Shown here: in pieces, positions 12,176 to 21,136 of the stretch | Layout: every line of letters begins with the position of its first letter | Numbering within the stretch: position 1 is the stretch's first letter | Assembly: GCA_001312405.1 (NCBI GenBank) | Contig: BBDR01000002.1 | Span: 451,280-515,279, forward strand | Source: Clostridium sp. NkU-1 | GTDB taxonomy: Bacteria > Bacillota_A > Clostridia > Lachnospirales > Lachnospiraceae | Length of the DNA: 64,000 nucleotides | Reading direction: 5' to 3' | Position numbers and translations under genes: made by a program | Notes under the pieces: model-generated | Told to the model about the DNA's origin: nothing | The model's database searches: none | The model's input: the letters and a program-made list of their open reading frames with translations, nothing else

Positions 12176-13798
12176 CTATAACTCGATTGAATTAAAGATA
12201 GAACCACCTTCAAGAACCAAAGTATTTGTATATCCGAAGTGTTTCAGGCGATTTTGTAATAAATAGGCTCTTTTGCCTTTGGAACAGGCCAGTAATAATT
12301 TATCATCCAATGAATATTCCGCAATTTTGCCGGTAACCTTTGTTAAATCCATATAAGGAGCACCTGCAATGGAAGGGGCAATAGAGGCATCAATTAATTT
12401 GTAACCTTCAGCTTGTCAGCCTTGTAATCTGTTGGAGTGATACTATTAAATACACCACTTATTTTATTTAAAAGAACATTCACCGTATGGGAAAAAGGAT
12501 GAATTGCTGTAGAGAATGGAGGTGCATACGCTAAATCCATGTTCTCAATATCTTCTAAAGTTGCCTTCATCGTAAGAGCTGTAACTGCGATATCAATCAT
12601 TTTATCAACGCTGCCTTTACCTAATACTTGAAGACCTAATAATCTCTTTGTAGTTCTATCAGCAATCATTTTTACTATAAAATAAGATGCCTGTGGATAG
12701 TAGTGTGCTTTATCATCCACTATAGTAACAACACTAACAGCATCATTACCAGCTGCAATAGCTCCTGCTTCTGTTAAACCAGTTCTTCCTACATTAAGTT
12801 CAGGTAATTTACATACACCGGTTCCGAGTACGCCGCGATAGGATATGCGGCTTCCGGCTATATTTCTAGCAGCAATACGTCCTTCAATATTAGCGGATGA
12901 ACATAGGGGACCAGGTGCTTTCTCTGGTTAATGCATTGGATACGCAAGCACAGTCACCAATCGCGTAGATATCAGGATCATTTGTCAGAAGAAATTCATT
13001 TACCTTGATTGTCTGATTTTCCATTAAATCCAGACCAGTGTCTACAGCAAAGGATGTGTTAGCACGAATACCCATTGCAAGAATTACGGCATCACATTTG
13101 ATAGCACGTTTTCCGGTTTGAACTTTCTCAACCTTCTCTTCACCAAGAATTGCTTCTAATCTGGTATTGGTCATTGCCATAATACTATGGTCAGCCAAGT
13201 GATTTTCAACATACTCTGCAAAGTCAGGGTCAAAACCAGGTAAAATGTGATCTGCCATATCCAATACAGTTACGCGTACCCCTTGGAGGCTTAAGTTCTC
13301 AGCAACTTCAAGGCCAATAAAACCACCACCTGCAACGACTGCACGTTTGATCTTTCCTGCTTCTATTGCTTCACGAAGTCCAATGGCATCTTCAGGAGTT
13401 CTCATGTAATATACGCCATCTAAATTAACACCTTCAATCGTTGGTTTCATTGGGCTTGCCCCGGAAGCAATCACTAACTTGTCATAGGAATATGTAGAAA
13501 GTTCGTTCGCTGCCAGGTTCATTGCTTCTACAGTTTTTTGGTCTCGGTTCATTTTGATAACTTCAGTCTCAGTCAATACTGTGACACCAGTTAACGCTGA
13601 AAAACTAGCTGGTGTGTTGACTATTAATTGCTCGCGTTGCTGGATTACGTTACCCACATAGTAAGGCAATCCACAACCGGCGTAGGAAATATCCTTACTT
13701 TTAGTTAGAATCGTTATGTCATAGTTGCGGTTTTCACGTTTTAACTTTGCTGCAACTTTAGTACCTGCGGCAACGCCGCCAATAATTAAAATCTTCAC
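12176..13798 (-). CDS. FAD-dependent CoA-disulfide reductase with C-terminal rhodanese domain, frameshifted
   Basis: About 541 codons. The N-terminus has the FAD-binding fold (KILIIGGVAAGTKVAAKLKR), the redox cysteine in SYAGCGLPYYVGNVI (Cys42), an NADH site (AVVAGGGFIGLEVAENL) and IYAIGDCA. The dimerisation domain follows (NIEGRIAARNIAGS). After a break near 12406 comes a rhodanese-like C-terminus (KLIDASIAPSIAGAPYM, then a CSKGKRA loop with the sulfur-carrying cysteine) ending at 12176. A second break is in a C-run near 12903. Family members reduce CoA disulfides, persulfides or polysulfide with NADH. It is divergent from a LysR gene. Confidence 0.85.
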
Positions 13799-13884
13799 AG
13801 CTGCACCCCTTTGTTTATTTTTTTAACATATGTTTAATATAGCACTTGTTTTGATATAATAAAAGTGATAATATCTTATTGAAG

Positions 13885-13903
13885 TCATAGGTAAAACCTA
13901 TGA
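13885..13903 (+). promoter_or_regulatory. LysR-type operator between divergent genes
   Basis: TCATAGGT-AAA-ACCTATGA is a perfect 8-bp inverted repeat with the T-N11-A character of LysR boxes, 25 bases before the LysR start and 87 bases upstream of the divergent oxidoreductase start. A degenerate copy lies at 14837-14853. Confidence 0.65.
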
Positions 13904-13928
13904 TAAAAAATAAAATAGAGGTGATTCC

Positions 13929-14802
13929 ATGACGATACGTCATTTAAAAATATTTAACGAAGTAGCACAAAGTGGGAAGATGAGTATTGCTGCAGCTAAG
14001 TTTTATGTATCTCAGCCAACCGTAAGTCAAGCAATTAAGGAGTTGGAAGATCATTATGGAGCCCTATTGTTTGAACGGTTATCGAAAAAACTATATATAA
14101 CAGAAAGGGGAAGACAGCTGCTTTCATATTCTAAGCAAGTGGTAGAACAATTTGATTATTTAGAAAGTAAAATGCTTGAAACAACAGGGTATCAAAAGCT
14201 TAAAATTGGTTCAACGATTACAATAGGCAGCTGTCTTATCAGTGATATATTGAATTCATATCAAGAGTTAAATAACGAAGTTGAAATCTATTCCTACATA
14301 AACAACACACATCATATCGAAGAGAAGATATTGAATTCTGAATTAGATATTGGTCTTGTAGAGGGTAGAGTGAAGAGCCCGGATTTAGTGACGATACCTG
14401 CTGTAGACGATTACTTGGTTTTAGTATGTAGTGCTAATCACCCATTTGCAAAGAAAAAGAGCTTTACATCAAAGGATTTAGCCGGAGAAAAATTTGTAAT
14501 GCGAGAAGAAGGCAGTGGAACACGAGAACTATTTGAAAACTATTTAAAAGAACAGGGTGTATCCATAAATATTAGCACGGTTGCAAATTGTCCGACAGCA
14601 ATGATCCGATCTGTGATTGATAATCATTGCCTGGCTGTACTATCCATTCGACTTGCAAAAGAGCAGATTGAAAATGGCAAGATCATTGTAATTAAAAATA
14701 GAGATACTACATGGAATCGCTTTTTTTAGTATTGTATATCATAAAAACAAATTTGTATCAAAGCAAATGGAAGAATTTATTGATCTGGTTAAAAAAATAT
14801 AA
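13929..14802 (+). CDS. LysR-family regulator, CysB/CbbR-like, frameshifted near its end
   Basis: The N-terminal winged helix (MTIRHLKIFNEVAQSGKMS, then AAKFYVSQPTVSQAIKELED) is followed by a periplasmic-binding-like effector domain. The open frame ends at 14729; shifting in the T-run at 14721-14727 restores SIVYHKNKFVSKQMEEFIDL and a stop at 14802, giving about 290 residues, the normal LysR length. GAGGTGATTCC precedes the ATG. The divergent placement and the shared palindrome argue that it controls the CoA-disulfide reductase and sulfite-reductase-like genes. Confidence 0.87.
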
Positions 14803-14836
14803 GTATGCAGAAATCTTCGATCGCTTATTGTAGTGA

Positions 14837-14853
14837 TATAGGTAAATCTTATG
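14837..14853 (+). promoter_or_regulatory. Degenerate second copy of the LysR box
   Basis: ATATAGGTAAATCTTAT matches the core ATAGGTAAAACCTAT at 13887-13901 in 12 of 15 positions. It lies just after the LysR gene and before transposase debris, so it may be a leftover of a duplicated control region. Confidence 0.3.
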
Positions 14854-14898
14854 ATTGTCTTAGAAGATTATTATTTATATCAATATAGGTGCTGTGTT

Positions 14899-15290
14899 AT
14901 GTTAAAAGTGGAAGAATGGCTTAAATCTTACCCTTGTTTAGAGATAATCTCCCAAGATGGAGCACAAACCTATTCATCTGCGGCTCAAAGCTCTTATCCA
15001 AATGCAATACAAATTAGTGATTGGTAACCGGCGAGAACGAATATTGTTTGCACAGAAAAAAACGGGCTGAAGGTTATTCTATAAATGATATAGCTCTATT
15101 ACTGCATTCTGCGACCACTACTATTCAAAAATATCTTTCAACATCAGAGAATGACCTTCCAATCAAAAAGGAAAATGCACGGGAACGCCAGAATATTCAA
15201 ACCCAGGTAAGCCGGCACCTTACGAGCAGGAAGTAATAGAAATGCGTTCACAAGGAATGGCCTGTCAAATCAACTAACTTTGGGAAGGAC
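14899..15290 (+). pseudogene. ISL3-family transposase remnant
   Basis: Fragments in different frames resemble ISL3 transposases: LEIISQDGAQTYSSAAQ then NAIQISD (14899-15027), next a helix-turn-helix piece RAEGYSINDIALLLHSATTT then IQKYL (15050-15140), and PGKPAPYEQEVIEMRSQGMA (about 15200-15265). Large parts are missing and no terminal repeats are evident. Confidence 0.6.
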
Positions 15291-15468
15291 CAATTAGCCG
15301 CTTACTTTCCTAAAGCATGGACACCCAAAAAGATTTGAAGAAAATCAGCATAGATATTGATATTCCATCATAGCGTAAATTTCCAGAAAAAGCACATATA
15401 CAAACATATGTTCTGCTGATATAATTGGATTCAGGCCATAGTCATAAAAAATGGGAGGTGTTTCCTGG

Positions 15469-16735
15469 ATGGAAGAGCAGATCTATTTATGTATTGATCT
15501 TAAATCATTTTATGCTTCTGTAGAATGCGTGGAACGTAAGCTTGATCCTCTAGCTACTAATCTTGTGGTGGCTGACCCTGAGAGAAGTGAGAAAACAATA
15601 TGTCTTGCGATTACACCATCCATGAAAGCATTGGGAATAAAGAACCGATGCAGGGTGTTTCAGATACCCCAAGGTGTGCAGTACATCATGGCACCACCGA
15701 GAATGAAGCTCTACATTAAATATTCAGCAGATATTTATGGTATTTATTTAAAATATATTTCAAAAGAGGATATCCATGTTTATTCCATTGATGAGTCATT
15801 TCTTGATGTGACTCATTATCTTTCCATGTATCATATGAACGCAAGGGAATTGGCATTACGGATTATGGAGGATATTAAAAGTACCAAAGGAATTACCGCT
15901 ACAGCAGGAATTGGAACAAATTTGTATCTGGCAAAAGTAGCACTGGATATTATGTCAAAGCATGCGAAAGACAATATCGGATATCTGAATGAGGAACTCT
16001 ATCAAAAAAACAATGTGGAAGCATCAACCCCTGACTGACTTCTGGAGAATAGGTAAGGGAATTTCAAACAGACTGAATCGTATAGGTATCGCCAATATGG
16101 GCGATATTACCCGCACAGATGAGGATTCGTTATACCGATTGTTTGGCATTGATGCGGAGCTTTTAATAGACCACGCCTGGGGAAGGGAAACAACCACTAT
16201 GGCGGATATTAAAGCATATAGTTCAAAAAGCAATTCCATGTCCAGCGGCCAGGTGCTTGCAAGAGATTACAGCTTTGAAGAGTGCAGGCTGATTGTAAAG
16301 GAGATGGCTGATGCCTTATGTCTGGATATGGTAGATAAAAATGTGGTTACTGGTTCTATGTCATTGATGATTGGATATTCTAATGAACTGGAACTAAAAC
16401 CGGCGATAGGAACGACAGCCATGTCTGTTACCACTAATTCCTACCGAACGATTATACCCTATGTGATGGGACTGTATGAGCGTATTGTGGATAAGAGCAA
16501 ACCAATACGGCGGCTGAGTCTCTCATGCAATAATATTGTTAATGAAGCTTACGAACAGTATGACTTATTTACTGACCCAGCAGAACTGGAAAAGGACAGG
16601 AAGTTACAGAAAGCAGCATTGGAAATAAAAGAAAGGTTTGGTAAAAATGCTCTTGTACGTGGGATGGATCTGCAGAAAGCTGGTACCACTATAGAACGTA
16701 ACAGGCAGATTGGGGGTCATAAAAGTGGAGAATAG
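15469..16735 (+). CDS. Y-family DNA polymerase, UmuC-like (frameshifted)
   Basis: Translesion polymerase of the gram-positive UmuC/UvrX type, about 422 residues when joined at the A-run 16005-16011. Palm catalytic residues are in YLCIDLKSFYASVECVERK (Asp) and VYSIDESFLDVT (Asp-Glu); the helix-hairpin-helix thumb (GIGKGISNRLNRIGI-like) and the little finger follow. GGGAGGTG eight bases upstream selects the ATG at 15469. The stop is followed after 10 bases by a YolD-type gene, the usual Firmicute partner. The pair is often carried on mobile elements and induced by DNA damage, but I see no clear LexA box. Confidence 0.88.
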
Positions 16736-16745
16736 AAGGAGTAAA

Positions 16746-17067
16746 ATGGACAGGAGAAGCCGCGCGAAACAATTTATGCCCTTTGATGCATTAAAAGGAT
16801 TTCGGGAAGCAGTGGCAGAAAAAGAAAGGATTATCGTTCCTAAACGTGATCTGCCGGAAGAGAAAAAAAGAGGAGTTAGATTGGAAGTTAAGACGGATTC
16901 AGAAAGAAAACATAATTACTGTGGAATATTTCCAGGATAGAGAATATGTGCAGGTAACCGGAATGGTAACACGAATAGACGATGCAAACAGAACATTGGA
17001 GATTGCCAATACGAGGATAGCTTTTGTTGATATTTCTGATTTAAAGTGTGATATGTTTCAAGAGTAG
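16746..17067 (+). CDS. YolD-like protein (frameshifted)
   Basis: A small protein of about 106 residues with the signature RSRAKQFMPFDALKGFREA near its N-terminus and a C-terminal ITVEYFQDREYVQVTGMVTR-type beta domain. The two frames join in the seven-A run at 16863-16869. AAGGAG five bases before the ATG at 16746 sets the start. YolD-like proteins are encoded with UmuC-type polymerases in Firmicutes; their role is thought to be accessory. Confidence 0.8.
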
Positions 17068-17126
17068 ATTGGTGTGTAGAAGAACGCTTGCTGTAAATAA
17101 TTATACAAAAGAGAGGCTGACAAGTA

Positions 17127-17219
17127 ATGACAGCGAAAGAAAAATCAAAACTGATTAAGCAGTCCGGTAAACTTTATACCTATGGATTAACAGTGGAAAA
17201 TACAAGGTTTGCCGCCTGA
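17127..17219 (+). CDS. Short conserved-looking open frame after yolD (possibly truncated)
   Basis: Thirty codons (KEKSKLIKQSGKLYTYGLTV) preceded by AGAGAGG. I recall similar N-termini in small helical proteins encoded after UmuC/YolD in Clostridia, which are longer, so this may be a truncated third gene of that operon. No function can be given. Confidence 0.35.
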   Translation: MTAKEKSKLIKQSGKLYTYGLTVENTRFAA

Positions 17220-17237
17220 ATAAAATAAATAAGTATT

Positions 17238-17259
17238 AGGCCCGTCTTACACCGGGCCT
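17238..17259 (+). terminator. Terminator hairpin after the UmuC operon
   Basis: A 7-bp GC-rich stem AGGCCCG/CGGGCCT with an 8-base loop, followed by TGTTGT. It fits the end of the umuC-yolD unit. Confidence 0.5.
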
Positions 17260-17284
17260 TGTTGTCTGCCACATCCAATGTATT

Positions 17285-17560
17285 ATTCTTTCATAATGTA
17301 AAACCGTGGTTTTCCTTTTCAAACTTGTACCCCATTTTGATTTATACTCAATCGCCTTAGTGGGACCGCCTCCGATACAGGCCATACAGTGTGTGTAGTT
17401 CCTTTTCGTACGGGTTTTCCATTAACCATATCAATGTTATTTAAAGGACATTCGATGCATTTTTGGCAGGAAATGCAGTCACTGGACACAGTAAAGCCTT
17501 TGTCATGGATCGCTAAAGGGTAATATAACAGATTGACCGGCCCGCTTAACCGCCTGCTTT
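17285..17560 (-). pseudogene. EFR1-type ferredoxin C-terminal remnant
   Basis: Minus-strand pieces in two frames read HDKGFTVSSDCISCQKCIEC and then THCMACIGGGPTKAIEYKSK, the two-cluster C-terminal ferredoxin of EFR1-type flavodoxin/ferredoxin proteins. A flavodoxin N-terminal half is not found upstream. The second cluster has lost part of its usual C-x2-C-x2-C-x3-C pattern. Probably a decayed gene. Confidence 0.5.
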
Positions 17561-17614
17561 AAAAGGACATAGGTGTTTCAGGAAACAACCCTCCTGTGGT
17601 CTGCTTATGGGAAA

Positions 17615-18203
17615 CTAACCTGCCCTGTTCACGTCGATTCCGCTTACCATCATTCGCAAATATTCTTTCGCCTGTGCCTTTGAGCACTCCTTTTTATGGA
17701 GATATTTCCATTCCAATATAATCAATACTGACTCACTGTATAGCTTTGCAGCCATCTCCTGGGGTATTTTGAATTGGTGCGTATTCGGACTGCTTTTAGA
17801 AGCTGCCATCATATTTGTAATGAGATAAAAATGAATTTGGTTGATAAAGTATTGATTTGGATGGTTATTTTTCAAAATACGCTGGACGGTCCCAATATTT
17901 TGGTCAAAGAAATCAATAAAGTTTTCCATCAGTGTGTTCAATCGTTTCTGACAATTACCTGCTTCTTGATAACCGCTGTCAATTTGCTTATGAACGGTCA
18001 AAAAAACAGTATCCCAGCAGATCATATTTATCATCGAAATAATTATAAAAGGTGGCTCGCGGCAGCATTGCTTTTTCACAAAGCTCCTGAACTGCAATTT
18101 CCTCGAAAGACTTTACAGCAAGCAAGGTCAACATTGCTTTCTGCAAAGAAATGAGAGTCCGGGCGGCGCCAATAGTTAATTTTTTAGATAAATCATATTT
18201 CAT
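17615..18203 (-). CDS. TetR/AcrR-family regulator (frameshifted)
   Basis: The N-terminal HTH is in KAMLTLLAVKSFEEIAVQEL and PRATFYNYFDDKYDLLGYCF; the C-terminal domain (NCQKRLNTLMENFIDFFDQN onward) is in another frame. They join at a seven-A run near 18000-18006, giving about 195 residues. The gene is divergent from the ferredoxin-nitroreductase gene, and an inverted repeat CTGTCTAAAT/ATTTAGACAG flanks the promoter region between them, so it probably represses that gene. Confidence 0.8.
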
Positions 18204-18234
18204 TTGATAATCTCCTTTGACATTTTTTTCAAAT

Positions 18235-18317
18235 CTGTCTAAATCTCGACTTCCTCACGATTCTGTCACTTGTATTCCTTATGACTATATTATAGACTAA
18301 AATAAAAATTTAGACAG
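18235..18317. promoter_or_regulatory. Inverted repeat in the TetR/nitroreductase divergent region
   Basis: CTGTCTAAAT (18235-18244) and its exact reverse complement ATTTAGACAG (18308-18317) lie 63 bases apart, with AT-rich -10-like TATATTATAG between them. Spaced half-sites of this sort are plausible TetR operators for both promoters. Confidence 0.45.
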
Positions 18318-18459
18318 GTGCAAAAATTCTGCGAGAACTGACTGGACGATTTAAGCTCAAAAATGAAGCGGAATCAGTTTAACCTCATCAAGCAGCGGAG
18401 CGGATTGCGAATATCTGCTAGACTAATTGGTTGAAACAAAGGAAAGGTAGGTCTATGTT

Positions 18460-19234
18460 ATGAGAGAACATATAATTTCAGTAGATTTTAAGAAGTGTAT
18501 CGGGTGCAGTATGTGCCAGCGGGATTGTCCTGAAAACAATATTTCGATTACAGACAAGAAAGCGGTAATCAAGTCGCAAAGCTGCATGAAGTGCGGACAT
18601 TGCGTTGCAGTCTGCCCAAAAGCCGCTGTTTCTATCACAGGTTTTGACGAACCTCCAATTGAGATCGAAAATCCAACGATTTTAAATCCGAAACAGCTTC
18701 TAAGCGCAATTCAAACAAGAAGAACGATTCGGCAGTTTAAGAATCAGCCGGTGGCGCCCGAGGTAATCACGCAGATCCTAGAAACCGGACGCTGGACGCC
18801 AACCGGAAAGAATGCGCAGGATGTATCCTATATCGTGCTAAGGGATAACATGGAAAGTTATGAAAAAATAGCGGTACGTTTATTTAGAAGACTTCTGCCG
18901 CTAGTAAAGCTGGTGAATCCCAGCATAAAAAATGCAGTGATTGATGATCACTTTTTCTTTAAAAAAAGCACCGGTCGTCATTATGATTCTGTCGAAAAGC
19001 GAGATCAATGCTTCCCTTGCCGCCTCCAACATGGAATTAATGGCTCAGGCCCATGGTCTGGGAGTCCTTTACAGCGGGCTTTTTAGCATGGCCGTAAACC
19101 TTTCTAGAAAGCTGCAAAAGGCGCTGCAGCTGACACATAAAGACCGGGTCGTTACAACACTGGTGCTTGGTTATTCAGACGTAAATTATCGCCGCACCGC
19201 ACAAAAAGATGCGGCGGTCGTCCGATATTTATAA
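18460..19234 (+). CDS. Nitroreductase-family protein with N-terminal 2x[4Fe-4S] ferredoxin (frameshifted)
   Basis: The first 60 residues hold two clusters (CIGCSMCQRDCP and CMKCGHCVAVCP). Residues from about 85 form an FMN-binding nitroreductase domain (IQTRRTIRQFKNQPV, ILETGRWTPTGKNAQ), continued after a seven-A break near 18961-18967 by ASLAASNMELMAQAHGLGV. The joined length is about 257. Such fusions use reduced ferredoxin-type clusters to feed FMN and often act on nitro or quinone compounds; the substrate is unknown. AAAGGTAGG precedes the ATG. Divergent from a TetR gene that probably controls it. Confidence 0.85.
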
Positions 19235-19352
19235 AGAAATACAGGGCTTATCTGTACAACAGCGGATGGGAATTGGAGCCGTATATGGAGTATTGCTGGT
19301 GGTTTTATTGTTGGCAGCTTTTATCTCTATTAAATCAGACATCGAAAAATGA
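19230..19352 (+). pseudogene. C-terminal membrane-protein fragment
   Basis: An open frame after the nitroreductase reads EIQGLSVQQRMGIGAVYGV, then a hydrophobic helix (LLVVLLLAAFISI) and a short charged tail. It looks like the last transmembrane helix of a transporter or permease whose body is missing. Family not recognisable. Confidence 0.3.
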
Positions 19353-19375
19353 GAGTTGTCATGCTTTATCATCAC

Positions 19376-20079
19376 CTAATATATCTGCCGTCCACCTTCC
19401 AAGGCCTCATCCAGCTGTTTATCAGTACACTTTCTTGCCGCCTCTGCATCACGCGCTTTGATGCATTTATATAAACCAAGTACGCTATCGTATAGTGCCT
19501 CTTTTCCGTAACGCAGACAAAAACGCTTCCAAAGCTGTGTTACAACAGGTTTAAAAGATATGTAAATTAAAGGTATAATACTGTTTCCGCTGATAACGGA
19601 AAGTTTGTGATGAAAAGAGAAGGTGGCTGAGACCGTCTCTTCAATAGAATTTGCATTTGCAACTTCCTCTAATAATCCTTCCAATCCAAGAATATCCTCA
19701 TTCGATGAATTTTTTATAATCGAATCCGTTGCCAGATGTTCCAATGCCCGGCGAACTTCAAGGATTGAGTAAATTTCTGCTTGTCCAAGTGTATCTCCGT
19801 GATATTCCATAATGGCATTTAAGGTATTGATATTTCCGTTCCTGCCGTAATCTGCTACAAAAACCCCCTGCCTTGGATGTACTTCCAAAAAAAACCCTGT
19901 TTTTCAAGTTCTGCAAACCCACTGTTAACCACTGCACGGCTGACCTGCATCTGTCTCGCAATCTCCCTTTCAGGAGGTAATTTGCTTCCAACCGGGATAT
20001 GCCCTGATAAAATCATGTCTCGAATCTGACAAATAAACATTTCTTTTAAGCTCAAAGCGCTAAGTTTCTGAAATTCCAT
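19376..20079 (-). CDS. GntR-family regulator, FadR/FCD subfamily (frameshifted)
   Basis: A winged helix at the N-terminus (SGHIPVGSKLPPEREIARQM, then SRAVVNSGFAELEKQGF) and an all-helical FCD ligand domain (EVRRALEHLATDSI and FSFHHKLSVISGNSIIPLIY, with likely metal histidines). The frames join at an eight-A run near 19887-19894, giving about 234 residues. GGGGGAG before the ATG at 20079 sets the start. These regulators respond to small organic acids. It is divergent from hypB, which it may control. Confidence 0.82.
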
Positions 20080-20396
20080 TTTCTCCCCCCTTATTCTGGC
20101 TCTGGCCATACCAGAAATCAATACCATTTTATCATACATTCTCACAAAAATTCAACAAATAAATATGTGATAATGACAATTATTTTTTTGCAATATTGCC
20201 AGTATCCATAGAATATCTTATAATAATATTGTTAAAAAATAAACTAAACTGTTCACCTGGCTGAACCAGAGCACTGATGGAAAATATTCCTGCATTTTGA
20301 TGGTTAAAAGACCTTTGAAGAAAAGGAAAATGCCAAAAAGTGAGTTTTAAGCCAACAGATGACAGAAAAGAGAATGAGAAGAAAGGAGCGCGACAC

Positions 20397-21066
20397 ATGG
20401 AAGATTTTAAAGTTCTTGAGATAAAAACAAGTGTCTTTGCTGACAACAACATACAAGCTGGAAAGCTTCGTGAAGAATTAAAGGGTAAGAAGGTCTTTCT
20501 TCTTAATCTGATGTCCAGTCCCGGTGCCGGTAAAACCACTACCCTGACCCGTACGATTCATGCCCTAAAGAACGACTTTAATATTGGTGTTATGGAAGCG
20601 GATATTGATTCTGACGTGGATGCCCGTACCATTCAGCAAACTGGTGCAAAAGCCATCCAGCTGCATACCGGCGGCATGTGCCATCTGGATGCGGAAATGA
20701 CCCGCCAGGGATTAGAGGGTCTTGATACAGACGGTCTTGACCTTGTAATATTAGAGAATGTAGGCAACCTGGTCTGTCCTGCAGAATTTGATACCGGCGC
20801 AGTAAAAAAATGCTATGATCCTCTCCGTACCGGAAGGAGACGACAAACCTCTTAAATATCCGCTGATGTTCTCTATTTGCGATGTGGTACTGATAAACAA
20901 GATGGATGTAATACCGTATTTTAATTTTGATATGGAAAAATGCAAAGCAAATATTAGACTTCGTAATCCCAACGCTATTATCATTCCCATCAGTGCTCTG
21001 AAAGATGAAGGAATTAAGGAATGGACCGACTGGTTAAGCAATGAAGTAAAATCCTGGTGTGAATAA
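20397..21066 (+). CDS. hypB: Hydrogenase/urease nickel-insertion GTPase HypB (frameshifted)
   Basis: SIMIBI-class GTPase that loads nickel into metalloenzymes. The P-loop is MSSPGAGKTT (residues 39-48), followed by MEADIDSDVDA, the metal-site region TGGMCHLD and the NKMD guanine motif in LINKMDVIPYF. The joined length is about 223, normal for HypB, with a break in the seven-A run at 20806-20812. AAAGGAG precedes the ATG at 20397. A histidine-rich N-terminal extension is absent. It is followed by an oxidoreductase and hypA; no hydrogenase structural genes or hypCDEF are in the window. Confidence 0.9.
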
Positions 21067-21136
21067 CAAGAGTATAACCAGCATAAAAAGGTATTCATAA
21101 ACTTCAAATGCGCAAACAAGTGCAGGAAAGGAAATT

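Noticed and set aside
20806..20812. Programmed ribosomal frameshifting at A-runs
   Set aside because: The same type of break occurs in dozens of unrelated genes, including ones never known to be recoded, so sequencing indels explain it better.
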